From contig NZ_SACY01000003.1 in assembly GCF_004005965.1 (NCBI RefSeq), positions 1 through 64,000 on the forward strand: a stretch of 64,000 bases of DNA, read 5' to 3'. The notes beneath the pieces are model-generated. The model was given only the letters and a program-made list of their open reading frames with translations. It did no database searches and was not told the DNA's origin. Positions 1-7,399 of this stretch are shown here, piece after piece; within the stretch, counting starts at the first letter, position 1, and every line of letters begins with the position of its first letter. The position numbers and the translations under genes are program-made. This DNA comes from Sandaracinomonas limnophila (lineage in GTDB: Bacteria > Bacteroidota > Bacteroidia > Cytophagales > Spirosomataceae).

Positions 1-62
<62 letters not shown>

Positions 63-203
63 AAATAATCTTACGGATTCATTTGACTTGCTCTTATAAT
101 TAAAATAAGAATTGTCTATCCAATCTTTTTTTAGAATGCTACAATTAAATCTTACCCTCTTCGTTTACATCCAAAGAGTAAAATCGTCTACTTCTATCAA
201 CAC

Positions 204-213
204 TTCAAAGAAC
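204..213 (-). promoter_or_regulatory. boxA-like antitermination site in the rRNA leader
   Basis: On the minus strand this reads GTTCTTTGAA, close to the GTTCTTTGA boxA core commonly seen in bacterial rRNA leaders, where NusB/NusE bind to prevent premature termination. It lies about 140 nt upstream of the mature 16S end, inside the inferred leader. The assignment rests on motif and position only. Confidence 0.5.
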
Positions 214-308
214 GTTTTAAAATCGGGACAAAATCCTTCTTTTAATTGCACCGAACTCTTTTGTTCAGTGGTTGGGAGTGCAAAGATGCAAGGTTTATTT
301 CTTTTGTC

Positions 309-316
309 CAAATTTA
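309..316 (-). promoter_or_regulatory. Candidate rRNA promoter -7 box
   Basis: The minus strand reads TAAATTTG, an exact match to the Bacteroidota -7 consensus TAnnTTTG. It lies between the tyrS stop and 16S and would give a leader of about 240 nt. No clear TTTG/TTG -33 element is visible at the usual distance; that region is A/T-rich. The 63-344 interval otherwise shows no gene. Confidence 0.45.
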
Positions 317-344
317 TACCAAAGAAATTTTTAATTTTTTTTAT

Positions 345-1634
345 CTATTTAAATAGCAATAAATAGTTTTTCTGCTTTCCATTGCCCACCAAAACATACT
401 TCCCTCTAATCTTATCAATTGATTTCCAGTCAGTTTGAGGATCTGTAACTTTAACCTTATTTACACTAAGTGCATTCCCTTGAATAGCCTTTCTTGCATC
501 CCCCTTTGAAGAAAAAATTATATTTTTTGTTCCAACAGATACCAAATCGGTTAAATTATTACATTCCAATAGATCTTCACTCGCTACTTCCAATACCGGT
601 AATTGCGCCAACAATTCCTCCGAAGCATTTGCCAATAGTTCAACTGCATCTTTTGAAAATAACAATCCACTCGCCTCATTTACCAATGCCGTAATAGCTG
701 CACCATGTACGCGAGTGGTCACCTCCTCTGCAATGGCCTTTTGCAAAATACGTAAATGCGGAGCGTCTGCATGCTCTTTTTCCATCGCCTCTATATCTTG
801 TTTCGAAAACAAGGTAAAAACACGAATTAAACGAGCACAATCTGCATCTGCTGCATTTAACCAAAATTGGTAAAACTGATAAGGACTAGTTTTGGAGGCG
901 TCCAACCAAACATTTCCGCTCTCCGACTTCCCAAATTTTGAACCATCAGCCTTGGTTACCAAAGGTGTTGTCAAAGCATAGGCCCTATCATCATTATCTT
1001 CTTCAGTTTTTCGACGAATGATTTCAGTACCCGTTGTAATATTCCCCCATTGATCAGACCCTCCCATTTGCAAACGTACATTCTTGGTTTTGTACAAATG
1101 GTAAAAATCATAACCTTGTAGTAGTTGATAAGAAAATTCCGTAAAAGACAGTCCGGTTTCTAACCTTTTTTGAACAGAGTCTTTCGACATCATGTAATTA
1201 ACTGTCAAAAACTTACCTGCCTCCCGCAAGAACCCTAAAAAGGAAAACTCTTTAAACCAATCATAATTATTAACTACTTCAGCAGAAGTGGCTCCACATT
1301 CAAAATCTAAAAACTTTTCCAATTGAGCTTTGATACCAATTTGATTTTCACGCAAGGTCTCTTCTGATAAAAAATCACGCTCTGCACTTTTACCAGATGG
1401 ATCCCCAATCATTCCCGTTGCTCCACCCACCAAAGCGATTGGTTTATGGCCAGCCAGTTGAAAGTGTTTCAACAACATAATCGCCGCCAAATTTCCAATA
1501 TGTAAACTTGGCGCTGTTGGGTCAAAACCAATATAGGCTGTTGTTAATTCTTTTTGCAAATGTTCTTCCAAACCTGGAATCATATCATGCAACATTCCTC
1601 TCCAACGTAATTCTTCAATAAAATTCAATGACAT
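345..1634 (-). CDS. tyrS: Tyrosine--tRNA ligase
   Basis: This class I aminoacyl-tRNA synthetase charges tRNA-Tyr with tyrosine in the cytoplasm. The catalytic core begins with the HIGH-like signature PSLHIGN at about residues 42-48, and the KMSKS-equivalent loop KFGKS is near residue 233. The tyrosine-binding and linker segments lie between them, and an S4-type RNA-binding domain occupies the last 50-60 residues. The length of 429 residues is normal for bacterial TyrS. It is the third gene of a minus-strand group (DUF1648 protein, queA, tyrS) and is followed by the rRNA operon. Family assignment is secure. Confidence 0.97.
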   Translation of the reverse strand: MSLNFIEELRWRGMLHDMIPGLEEHLQKELTTAYIGFDPTAPSLHIGNLAAIMLLKHFQLAGHKPIALVGGATGMIGDPSGKSAERDFLSEETLRENQIGIKAQLEKFLDFECGATSAEVVNNYDWFKEFSFLGFLREAGKFLTVNYMMSKDSVQKRLETGLSFTEFSYQLLQGYDFYHLYKTKNVRLQMGGSDQWGNITTGTEIIRRKTEEDNDDRAYALTTPLVTKADGSKFGKSESGNVWLDASKTSPYQFYQFWLNAADADCARLIRVFTLFSKQDIEAMEKEHADAPHLRILQKAIAEEVTTRVHGAAITALVNEASGLLFSKDAVELLANASEELLAQLPVLEVASEDLLECNNLTDLVSVGTKNIIFSSKGDARKAIQGNALSVNKVKVTDPQTDWKSIDKIRGKYVLVGNGKQKNYLLLFK

Positions 1635-1665
1635 TTCGTAAAATTTTAATCAATGGGATGCAAAA

Positions 1666-2907
1666 TTAAGTAAATTTTGGCATATTTTGATTAAACAATA
1701 AAGAGGAATCTCCGTAACTCAAAAATCGATAATTTTCGTCTAATGCATTTTGATAAATATCCTTCCAATGGGAACCTACCAATGCAGAAACTAATACAAG
1801 TAACGTAGACTTAGGTTGATGAAAATTAGTTACTAAGGCATCGCAAAATCTAAATTGATAGCCTGGCATGATCAAAAGTTCTGTTTCTACAACCCAATTT
1901 CCCATTCCTTTTAGCTGTAGATAATTTAAAATATTTTCAAGTGATTGTTGACAACTTATTTGTTCTTGCTCTTGATAAGCAAATTCCTTAGAAATCAATA
2001 CAGGAAATTCCACTGAATTATTTTCTTGTAAAAGGTAAACTCCCGACCAATAAAGACTTTCTAATGCCCTCAAGGCCGTGGTGCCTACAGGAATAAATTT
2101 CCCCTGATGTGCTAGTAAGTTTTTAATAAATTCTGCAGAAACTATAATTTGTTCCCTATGCATTGGATGTTTTGAAACATTTTCCTCTTTTACTGGCAAA
2201 AAAGTTCCAGCACCAACATGCAGCGTTAAATATTGCTTATTTACATTTTTTTGATTCAAATTCTGAAATGTTTTTTCAGAAAAATGCAAAGAGGCAGTTG
2301 GTGCAGCAACCGCCCCAATGGCCTTTGAAAATATTGTTTGGTACCTTGTTTGGTCCTCAATAGTAGAATCCCTTTGCATATAAGGAGGCAATGGAGTATT
2401 TCCAATTTGCTCCAAAATCACTTCCATTGTAAATTTCCCTTCCCAACTAATTTCAACCCAATTCATTTCCCTGTCGACCCACGAAAATTTAACAGCATTT
2501 TTTTGACCACCAACTAAAATTTCTTTTTGCAAAACCTCAGCTAACTTCCACCTTTTTTTATTACCGACCATCACTTCCCAAATCATGGAACTTTCCGTCA
2601 TCTCTAAAACTTCTGTCAAGTTTTGATGAACATTTGGTCGCAACAAAAATAGCTCAATATGAGCTCCGGAAGATTTTTGGACAAAAATACGTGCAGGAAT
2701 TACCTTTGTATCATTAAAAATCATCATCGAATTTTCAGGTATAAAATCGGCTAAATCTGAAAAATTCTTGTGTACAATTTGCTGATTTTGAAACACTAAT
2801 AAGCGCGATGAGTCTCTTTGAGCTAGTGGATTTTGGGCAATTTGTTCATCAGGAAGAGGATAATCATACTCATTTATCCATACCTCTGGCATTAAAATCT
2901 TTTTCAT
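1666..2907 (-). CDS. queA: S-adenosylmethionine:tRNA ribosyltransferase-isomerase (QueA)
   Basis: QueA transfers and isomerises the ribose of AdoMet onto 7-aminomethyl-7-deazaguanine in tRNA, giving epoxyqueuosine at the wobble base of GUN anticodons. Conserved blocks visible are NDTKVIPARI near the N-terminus, GNTPLPPYMQR, RYQTIFSK, the LHVGAGTFLPV segment with MHRE just after, and TNFHQPKSTLL near the C-terminus. At 413 residues it is longer than the E. coli enzyme (about 356); the extra length looks like internal insertions. The start is supported by an ATGA overlap (2904-2907) with the upstream gene, which suggests translational coupling. Genes for making the preQ1 precursor are not in the window. 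Confidence 0.95.
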   Translation of the reverse strand: MKKILMPEVWINEYDYPLPDEQIAQNPLAQRDSSRLLVFQNQQIVHKNFSDLADFIPENSMMIFNDTKVIPARIFVQKSSGAHIELFLLRPNVHQNLTEVLEMTESSMIWEVMVGNKKRWKLAEVLQKEILVGGQKNAVKFSWVDREMNWVEISWEGKFTMEVILEQIGNTPLPPYMQRDSTIEDQTRYQTIFSKAIGAVAAPTASLHFSEKTFQNLNQKNVNKQYLTLHVGAGTFLPVKEENVSKHPMHREQIIVSAEFIKNLLAHQGKFIPVGTTALRALESLYWSGVYLLQENNSVEFPVLISKEFAYQEQEQISCQQSLENILNYLQLKGMGNWVVETELLIMPGYQFRFCDALVTNFHQPKSTLLVLVSALVGSHWKDIYQNALDENYRFLSYGDSSLLFNQNMPKFT

Positions 2908-3410
2908 TTTTCCTTAAAATCAGCACTCAAAACTAATCGAAAGGGAAAATATAAAATCCATGCCGCTATTAACAAATAACCAACCCAAGGAAGATAAGAA
3001 TAGTCGGCATCAAAAGTTCTTTCATCATTTAATAATAAAAGAATTCGAAGAGCTAATAACAAAAAGGTATTGATTCCAGCTGCCAAAAAATGAACCCAAT
3101 TGCAAAGTACCTTTTGAATTAATTCGCCACCCTTGGATTGAAAAATGGTAAAAATTTTCTCAAAAACAGCGACTGGAACTTTTTGAATATTTTTGATTAA
3201 TAGTAAAATTAATACATTGATAAAGGTTACCAAGGCAGCCAATAAGTAAAAAATTTCCTCCTTTGGCAAAAAACCATCTCCTCTTCCCGATTCCCCAAAA
3301 TGTACTGCAGTTGGATCTGGTAAACCACGATAAGTAAACAATAAAGTTATGCCAAAGGCAATTATCGAAGCCACTCTCCAAAATCTTGAAACAAAATGAT
3401 CTATTGACAT
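2904..3410 (-). CDS. DUF1648-like integral membrane protein
   Basis: This is a 168-residue membrane protein with about four predicted transmembrane segments. Residues 25-50 carry the DUF1648 pattern (YRGLPDPTAVHFGESGRGDG), in which a first helix is followed by an LPxxxxxHFxxxGxxDG stretch. It leads the queA-tyrS group and overlaps queA by the ATGA junction. The family is widespread in bacteria; some members are linked to SdpI-type immunity or membrane stress, but no specific role can be read from this sequence. The neighbourhood with tRNA genes may be coincidental. Confidence 0.65.
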   Translation of the reverse strand: MSIDHFVSRFWRVASIIAFGITLLFTYRGLPDPTAVHFGESGRGDGFLPKEEIFYLLAALVTFINVLILLLIKNIQKVPVAVFEKIFTIFQSKGGELIQKVLCNWVHFLAAGINTFLLLALRILLLLNDERTFDADYSYLPWVGYLLIAAWILYFPFRLVLSADFKEK

Positions 3411-3478
3411 ATCTCTGAAAATTCTTGCAAAATTATAACAGAACTCGCAATTGAACTAATGATTTATGAAAAATTGAA

Positions 3479-3509
3479 TTGGAATTTAAGTCGTAAAATT
3501 TTAGATTTG
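3479..3509 (+). promoter_or_regulatory. Promoter for the cobalamin adenosyltransferase gene
   Basis: TAGATTTG at 3502-3509 matches the Bacteroidota -7 box TAnnTTTG exactly. A TTG at 3479-3481 lies 20 bp upstream, the usual position of the -33 element. Transcription would start near 3514, leaving a leader of about 15 nt. There is therefore no room for a cobalamin riboswitch. Confidence 0.6.
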
Positions 3510-3529
3510 TAATTACAGCTTTAATTTTA

Positions 3530-4081
3530 ATGAAGATTTACACTAAAAATGGAGACCAGGGTTATACTCAGCTAGCAGATGGCACGGGTTTACATAAGGC
3601 TGAAAGTAGAATTCAGGCTATTGGTGAAATTGATGAATTAAATTGCCATTTGGGATTAATTGCCTGTAATTTACCCAAAAACATTGAACAGTCGATTGCG
3701 GAAATTCAGAAAAGTCTTTTTGCCTTAGGAGCTCACATTTCATCTAATTCACCTGAATTATTAGGGAACATGAAATTAGTTTCTTTACATGACATTGTTT
3801 ATTTGGAGGAGGAAATTGATCAAATTGAATCAAAATTAAGTCCTTTGAAGAATTTTATTTTGCCTGGTGGAAACGAATTAATTGCGCAAACTCAAATTGC
3901 AAGAGCCGTCTGCCGAAGAGCAGAAAGAACATTAATTCACTGGGTAATCACCGAGGAAAAAGAAGATTACCAAACGGCAATTGCCTACCTAAATAGATTA
4001 TCTGATTACCTTTTTATAGTATGCCGATATTTACATAAGGAATTAAATGTACCTGAAATTCCTTGGAAATCTGGCAAATAG
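3530..4081 (+). CDS. Cob(I)alamin adenosyltransferase, PduO type
   Basis: The enzyme transfers the 5'-deoxyadenosyl group of ATP to cob(I)alamin to make coenzyme B12. The N-terminus has the typical YTKNGDQGYT phosphate-binding segment at residues 4-13. The helical core carries GEIDELN, then RAVCRRAERTL, and ends with YLNRLSDYLF near residue 160. The length of 183 residues fits the single-domain PduO/YvqK type. It is followed after 14 bp by ilvE, so the two may be co-transcribed. The window also encodes a B12-dependent methionine synthase, so the cell uses cobalamin in at least one form. Confidence 0.93.
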   Translation: MKIYTKNGDQGYTQLADGTGLHKAESRIQAIGEIDELNCHLGLIACNLPKNIEQSIAEIQKSLFALGAHISSNSPELLGNMKLVSLHDIVYLEEEIDQIESKLSPLKNFILPGGNELIAQTQIARAVCRRAERTLIHWVITEEKEDYQTAIAYLNRLSDYLFIVCRYLHKELNVPEIPWKSGK

Positions 4082-4095
4082 ACCCCTAAAAATTT

Positions 4096-5148
4096 ATGCA
4101 AATTGATATAAATAAAATCTCGAATTCGAGAATTGCTGAAGTAGATTTTAACCAATTAGGTTTTGGAAAAGTATTTGCTGACCACATGTTGGTAGCAGAA
4201 TATGCAGATGGAAAGTGGCAAAAAGCTACTATCCAACCTTATGGCCCATTAAGTTTTCAACCTGCCATGATGTCGCTTCATTATGGCCAAGCCATTTTTG
4301 AAGGAATGAAAGCCTATCGCTCAGATGCAGGTGATATTTTGGTTTTTAGACCTGAAGAAAACTGGAAAAGATTTAATAAATCGGCTGCAAGAATGTGCAT
4401 GCCTGAGGTTCCTGAAGATATTTTCTTAGGTGGATTAAAAGAATTACTTAAACTTGATAAAAATTGGGTACCATCTCAAGATGGGTGCTCCTTATACATT
4501 CGTCCATTTATGTTTGCAACGGATGAATACGTAGGGGTAACTCCTTCAAGTACCTATAAATTTATCATTTTCAATTGTCCAGTAGGATCTTACTATGCGA
4601 AACCACTGCGTGTAAAAATTGAAACAGAATACATTCGCGCAGCTAAAGGAGGAGTAGGATTTGCCAAAAATGCTGGTAATTACGGAGGTTCTTTATTCCC
4701 AACTCAATTGGCAAACAAAGAAGGATATGACCAAATCATTTGGACAGACGCTGCAACACATACCTATGTAGAGGAAGCTGGAACCATGAACTTAATGTTC
4801 ATAATCGACGGTGCGCTTGTAACAGCTCCTACAGGTGATACGATTTTAGATGGTGTAACTAGAAAAAGTGTACTTCAAGTGGCCAAAGATTGGGGAATGG
4901 ATGTACAAGAAAGGCTTTTATCTGTTGAGGAACTGGTAAAAGGCATTGAATCAGGAAAAGTTCAAGAGGCATTTGGTGCTGGTACCGCTGCAGTTATAGC
5001 CCCTATTCAAACGATTGGCTACAATGGAAAGGATTATGATTTACCAGAAAGAAAACCCGATGGTTTTTCTGCTAAGGTTTACCAAGAAATTAACGATATT
5101 CGTTTAGGTAAAAAAACAGATACCAGAAATTGGATTTGGAAGGCTTAA
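4096..5148 (+). CDS. ilvE: Branched-chain amino acid aminotransferase
   Basis: This fold-type IV PLP enzyme interconverts leucine, isoleucine and valine with their 2-oxo acids, using glutamate/2-oxoglutarate. The sequence shows LHYGQAIFEGMKAYR around residues 55-70, the stretch GFAKNAGNYGGS around residue 195 with the expected PLP lysine, and the EEAGTMN motif around 226-232. The 350 residues match the longer, eukaryote-like BCAT subgroup common in Bacteroidota. Its stop overlaps by 4 bp the stop region of the convergent lipoprotein gene, leaving no intergenic terminator. Confidence 0.95.
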   Translation: MQIDINKISNSRIAEVDFNQLGFGKVFADHMLVAEYADGKWQKATIQPYGPLSFQPAMMSLHYGQAIFEGMKAYRSDAGDILVFRPEENWKRFNKSAARMCMPEVPEDIFLGGLKELLKLDKNWVPSQDGCSLYIRPFMFATDEYVGVTPSSTYKFIIFNCPVGSYYAKPLRVKIETEYIRAAKGGVGFAKNAGNYGGSLFPTQLANKEGYDQIIWTDAATHTYVEEAGTMNLMFIIDGALVTAPTGDTILDGVTRKSVLQVAKDWGMDVQERLLSVEELVKGIESGKVQEAFGAGTAAVIAPIQTIGYNGKDYDLPERKPDGFSAKVYQEINDIRLGKKTDTRNWIWKA

Positions 5149-5726
5149 GGCTTTTCAATAAATTCTAACTTTAAACCTGGATCTTTTGCAGTACTCATGT
5201 CTGTAAATTTGATTCGGGTTTTTTGATTTTTATCCCAAATAAATTCAGAATCTTTTTGCTCAAATGAACCATATTGATTTGTAAGAAAACGAGCCACTTC
5301 TTCTTTAATTTTTTTTACCTCACTAGGCTCCTCTAAATACACATCAAAAATAATCTGATTCAATTTACCCGATTGACCTAAATAGGAAATATCTACAAAA
5401 TTAAGGTCTGTATCATCAAAATAAAGGGAATAAGAAATCCCGTTTTCCGGCTGAGATTCTGATTTCTCTAAATTTTCAGAAATTTTATCGATAGAATCTC
5501 CCCAATTTTTGTCGCGAATAATTCCAACAAATGAACCTAAAATTTTCTGACTAGTAGGTGAAAGTTCATCCCAAGCATCTTTTATTTTTTGATCAGTAGG
5601 ACTTAATTTAATTTCAGTAGCAGAATCCACCTTTTCAGAGCTACTTGAACAACTCATTAAATAGATACTTAAAAAAGCAAAAATGCCTATTTTTAGAATA
5701 ATTAATTGCTTTTTAGGAGATTTCAT
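5145..5726 (-). CDS. Putative lipoprotein of unknown function
   Basis: The 193-residue product has a short basic N-terminus, a hydrophobic stretch and a lipobox-like LMSC at about residues 23-26, so it is probably lipidated and exported. A Ser-rich linker follows the cysteine. The mature part is acidic and soluble, with alternating strand-like segments and no motif I recognise. It is convergent with ilvE (4 bp overlap) and divergent from the candidate small RNA/rmuC. Localisation is inferred from the signal; the function is unknown. Confidence 0.7.
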   Translation of the reverse strand: MKSPKKQLIILKIGIFAFLSIYLMSCSSSSEKVDSATEIKLSPTDQKIKDAWDELSPTSQKILGSFVGIIRDKNWGDSIDKISENLEKSESQPENGISYSLYFDDTDLNFVDISYLGQSGKLNQIIFDVYLEEPSEVKKIKEEVARFLTNQYGSFEQKDSEFIWDKNQKTRIKFTDMSTAKDPGLKLEFIEKP

Positions 5727-5810
5727 AGGCGATGATTAGTAGAGAAAAAATATTTTCATGAAATTACAATAAAATTATAGGGTACTTGATAATTTTTATA
5801 AAATAAGTTG

Positions 5811-5818
5811 TAATTTTG
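5811..5818 (+). promoter_or_regulatory. Promoter of a candidate small RNA
   Basis: TAATTTTG matches the -7 consensus TAnnTTTG exactly. A TTG at 5786-5788 lies 22 bp upstream, slightly longer than the usual -33 spacing. No open reading frame begins immediately downstream, and a strong terminator follows about 75 bp later. Confidence 0.5.
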
Positions 5819-5823
5819 TATCA

Positions 5824-5915
5824 GAAATTTAGAGCAGTTAACTGCCAAAAGATATTTAAGATTATTAGTGGTTAGGTATTTTAAAAATGAGCCGGTCTTT
5901 GACTGGCTTTTTTTT
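5824..5915 (+). ncRNA. Candidate small RNA of about 90 nt
   Basis: A consensus promoter at 5811-5818 and an intrinsic terminator ending at 5915 bracket a stretch with no credible protein. The transcript would begin with the self-complementary GCAGTTAACTGC (5834-5845), able to form a 4-bp hairpin with a UUAA loop or to dimerise. It then continues through an A/U-rich single-stranded-looking part into the terminator hairpin. It does not resemble SRP RNA, 6S RNA, tmRNA or RNase P RNA. The alternative is a leader of rmuC with an attenuator. Confidence 0.45.
5890..5915 (+). terminator. Rho-independent terminator
   Basis: An 8-bp stem (5890-5897 AGCCGGTC with 5901-5908 GACTGGCT, one G-U pair) has a TTT loop and is followed by a run of eight T. 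It is the strongest plus-strand terminator in the window, yet no plus-strand gene precedes it for 740 bp, which is the main argument for the small RNA. It could also attenuate rmuC. Confidence 0.8.
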
Positions 5916-5981
5916 GTCACTGGATTTTTTTCACTTGCTTCCTTTCTAATCAATTTCTACACATATTTGTAAAAAAATGCT

Positions 5982-7193
5982 ATGGAAATCGCTTTATTTA
6001 TCGCTGGAACACTAATTGGTATTGGTTTAACTTATTTCCTTTTTCAAGGACAATTGAAAAAATATTCACAATTAGAATCTGAGAATTTGTCATTAAACCA
6101 AGCAAATGCTTTCTTAAAAGGTAAAATGGAAGAGGTTCAAAAATCCTTAGAAGAACAAAAAAATAATGAGTCAAATTTGCGCAAAATGATGAGCGATATT
6201 TCAAATGAAACCATTTTGCGACAAGGCAAAATTTTACACTCTCAACAAGAACAGCGATTAACAGAAGTATTGACTCCTTTAAAAGAAAAATTAAAGGATT
6301 TTGAAAAGAAAGTGGACGATAGTCAAAACGAGGCAACCAAACAAAACATTCAACTATTTGAACAAATAAAGAGTTTAACCCAACTTAACCAAACTGTTAC
6401 CCAAAAAACAGAGGATTTAACAAATGCCTTAAAAGGTTCAAATAAAATTCAAGGAAATTGGGGAGAAGTAATCTTGGAAAGGGTCTTAGAAAGCTCTGGC
6501 TTGGTCAAAGATAGGGAATATAAAACGCAATTTGTTACTAAGAATCAGCAAGAAGATACCATCAAACCTGATGCGGTGATATTTTTACCCGACGAAAAAA
6601 ACATTATTATCGACAGCAAAGTATCTTTAAAAGCTTATGAAGAGTACCATTCGGCGGAAGATGGTTCAGAGCAAAAAGCCCTTGCCTTAAAAGCCCACAT
6701 GGAATCTTTAAAAAATCATATTAAATTATTGTCATCCAAAGATTACCACTCTGGATTAGATTTAAACTCACCTGATTTCACTTTATTATTTATTCCGATT
6801 GAATCAGGATTTGCTTTAACCATGAGCCAAGACAACTCTTTGTTTCAATTTGCTTGGGAAAGAAAAATTGTTTTGGTTTCACCTTCTACCCTTTTGGCTA
6901 CCTTACGAACGATTGCCTCTGTTTGGAAAATTGAAAATCAAACCAGAAATGCTATTGAAATTGCCCAAAAAGCTGGCGATTTATACGATAAATTTGTGGG
7001 ATTTACTGAGGACATGCAAGATATAGGAAAGCATCTCCAAAAAGCAGAAGATGCTCACCAAAAAGCCTTTTCAAAACTTCAATTTGGAAAAGGTAACTTA
7101 ATTTCCCGAATGGAAAATTTAAAGAAAATGGGTATCAATGCGAATAAAAAGTTAGATATTAGCCATGATACAAATGAGGAGAATGAAAACTAA
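5982..7193 (+). CDS. rmuC: DNA recombination protein RmuC
   Basis: RmuC-family proteins are membrane-anchored nuclease-like proteins that limit recombination at inverted repeats. One N-terminal transmembrane segment (residues 3-22) is followed by a long coiled coil (about 25-150). The nuclease-fold domain has GNWGEVILERVLE near 160-172, KPDAVIFLP near 195 and IIIDSKVSLKAYEEY near 208-222. The Asp/Lys pattern resembles the PD-(D/E)xK core. At 403 residues it is somewhat shorter than E. coli RmuC (475). Its stop overlaps the convergent PhnA-like gene by 4 bp. The many inverted-repeat arrays in this window make its presence notable, though the gene is common. Confidence 0.93.
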   Translation: MEIALFIAGTLIGIGLTYFLFQGQLKKYSQLESENLSLNQANAFLKGKMEEVQKSLEEQKNNESNLRKMMSDISNETILRQGKILHSQQEQRLTEVLTPLKEKLKDFEKKVDDSQNEATKQNIQLFEQIKSLTQLNQTVTQKTEDLTNALKGSNKIQGNWGEVILERVLESSGLVKDREYKTQFVTKNQQEDTIKPDAVIFLPDEKNIIIDSKVSLKAYEEYHSAEDGSEQKALALKAHMESLKNHIKLLSSKDYHSGLDLNSPDFTLLFIPIESGFALTMSQDNSLFQFAWERKIVLVSPSTLLATLRTIASVWKIENQTRNAIEIAQKAGDLYDKFVGFTEDMQDIGKHLQKAEDAHQKAFSKLQFGKGNLISRMENLKKMGINANKKLDISHDTNEENEN

Positions 7194-7399
7194 GACTTTT
7201 TCAGAAAACAAGTTTTCAAAACCATTACAGATTTTTCTACCTTTCCTTCTACCTCTTCCTCATCGTCTGTTAAACGTATATTTTTCACAACTGTTCCTCT
7301 TTTGATTACACCAGAAGAACCACGTACTTTTAAATCTTTAATTACTACTACAGAATCTCCTTCATTTAATAAATTACCATTACTATCTCTTACTTCCAT
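7190..7399 (-). CDS. PhnA/YjdM C-terminal domain protein
   Basis: This 69-residue protein corresponds to the C-terminal SH3-like barrel of the PhnA/YjdM family, starting VRDSNGNLLNEGDSV and continuing VIKDLKVRGSS and RGTVVKNIRL. The zinc-ribbon N-terminal half of full-length PhnA is absent, as in many single-domain homologues. The family name derives from the phn region, but a role in phosphonate use is not established for this form. It overlaps ygiQ by 10 bp and appears to be co-transcribed with it. Confidence 0.85.
   Translation of the reverse strand: MEVRDSNGNLLNEGDSVVVIKDLKVRGSSGVIKRGTVVKNIRLTDDEEEVEGKVEKSVMVLKTCFLKKS

Noticed and set aside
345-356. CTATTTAAATAG palindrome as tyrS terminator
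   Set aside because: The stem is A/T-only and the sequence after it on the minus strand is A-rich rather than T-rich, so it lacks the terminator signature.
5756-5953. Minus-strand frame of 65 codons before the lipoprotein gene
   Set aside because: It runs antisense through a clear plus-strand terminator and promoter, and its product is low-complexity Lys/Asn/Ser-rich.
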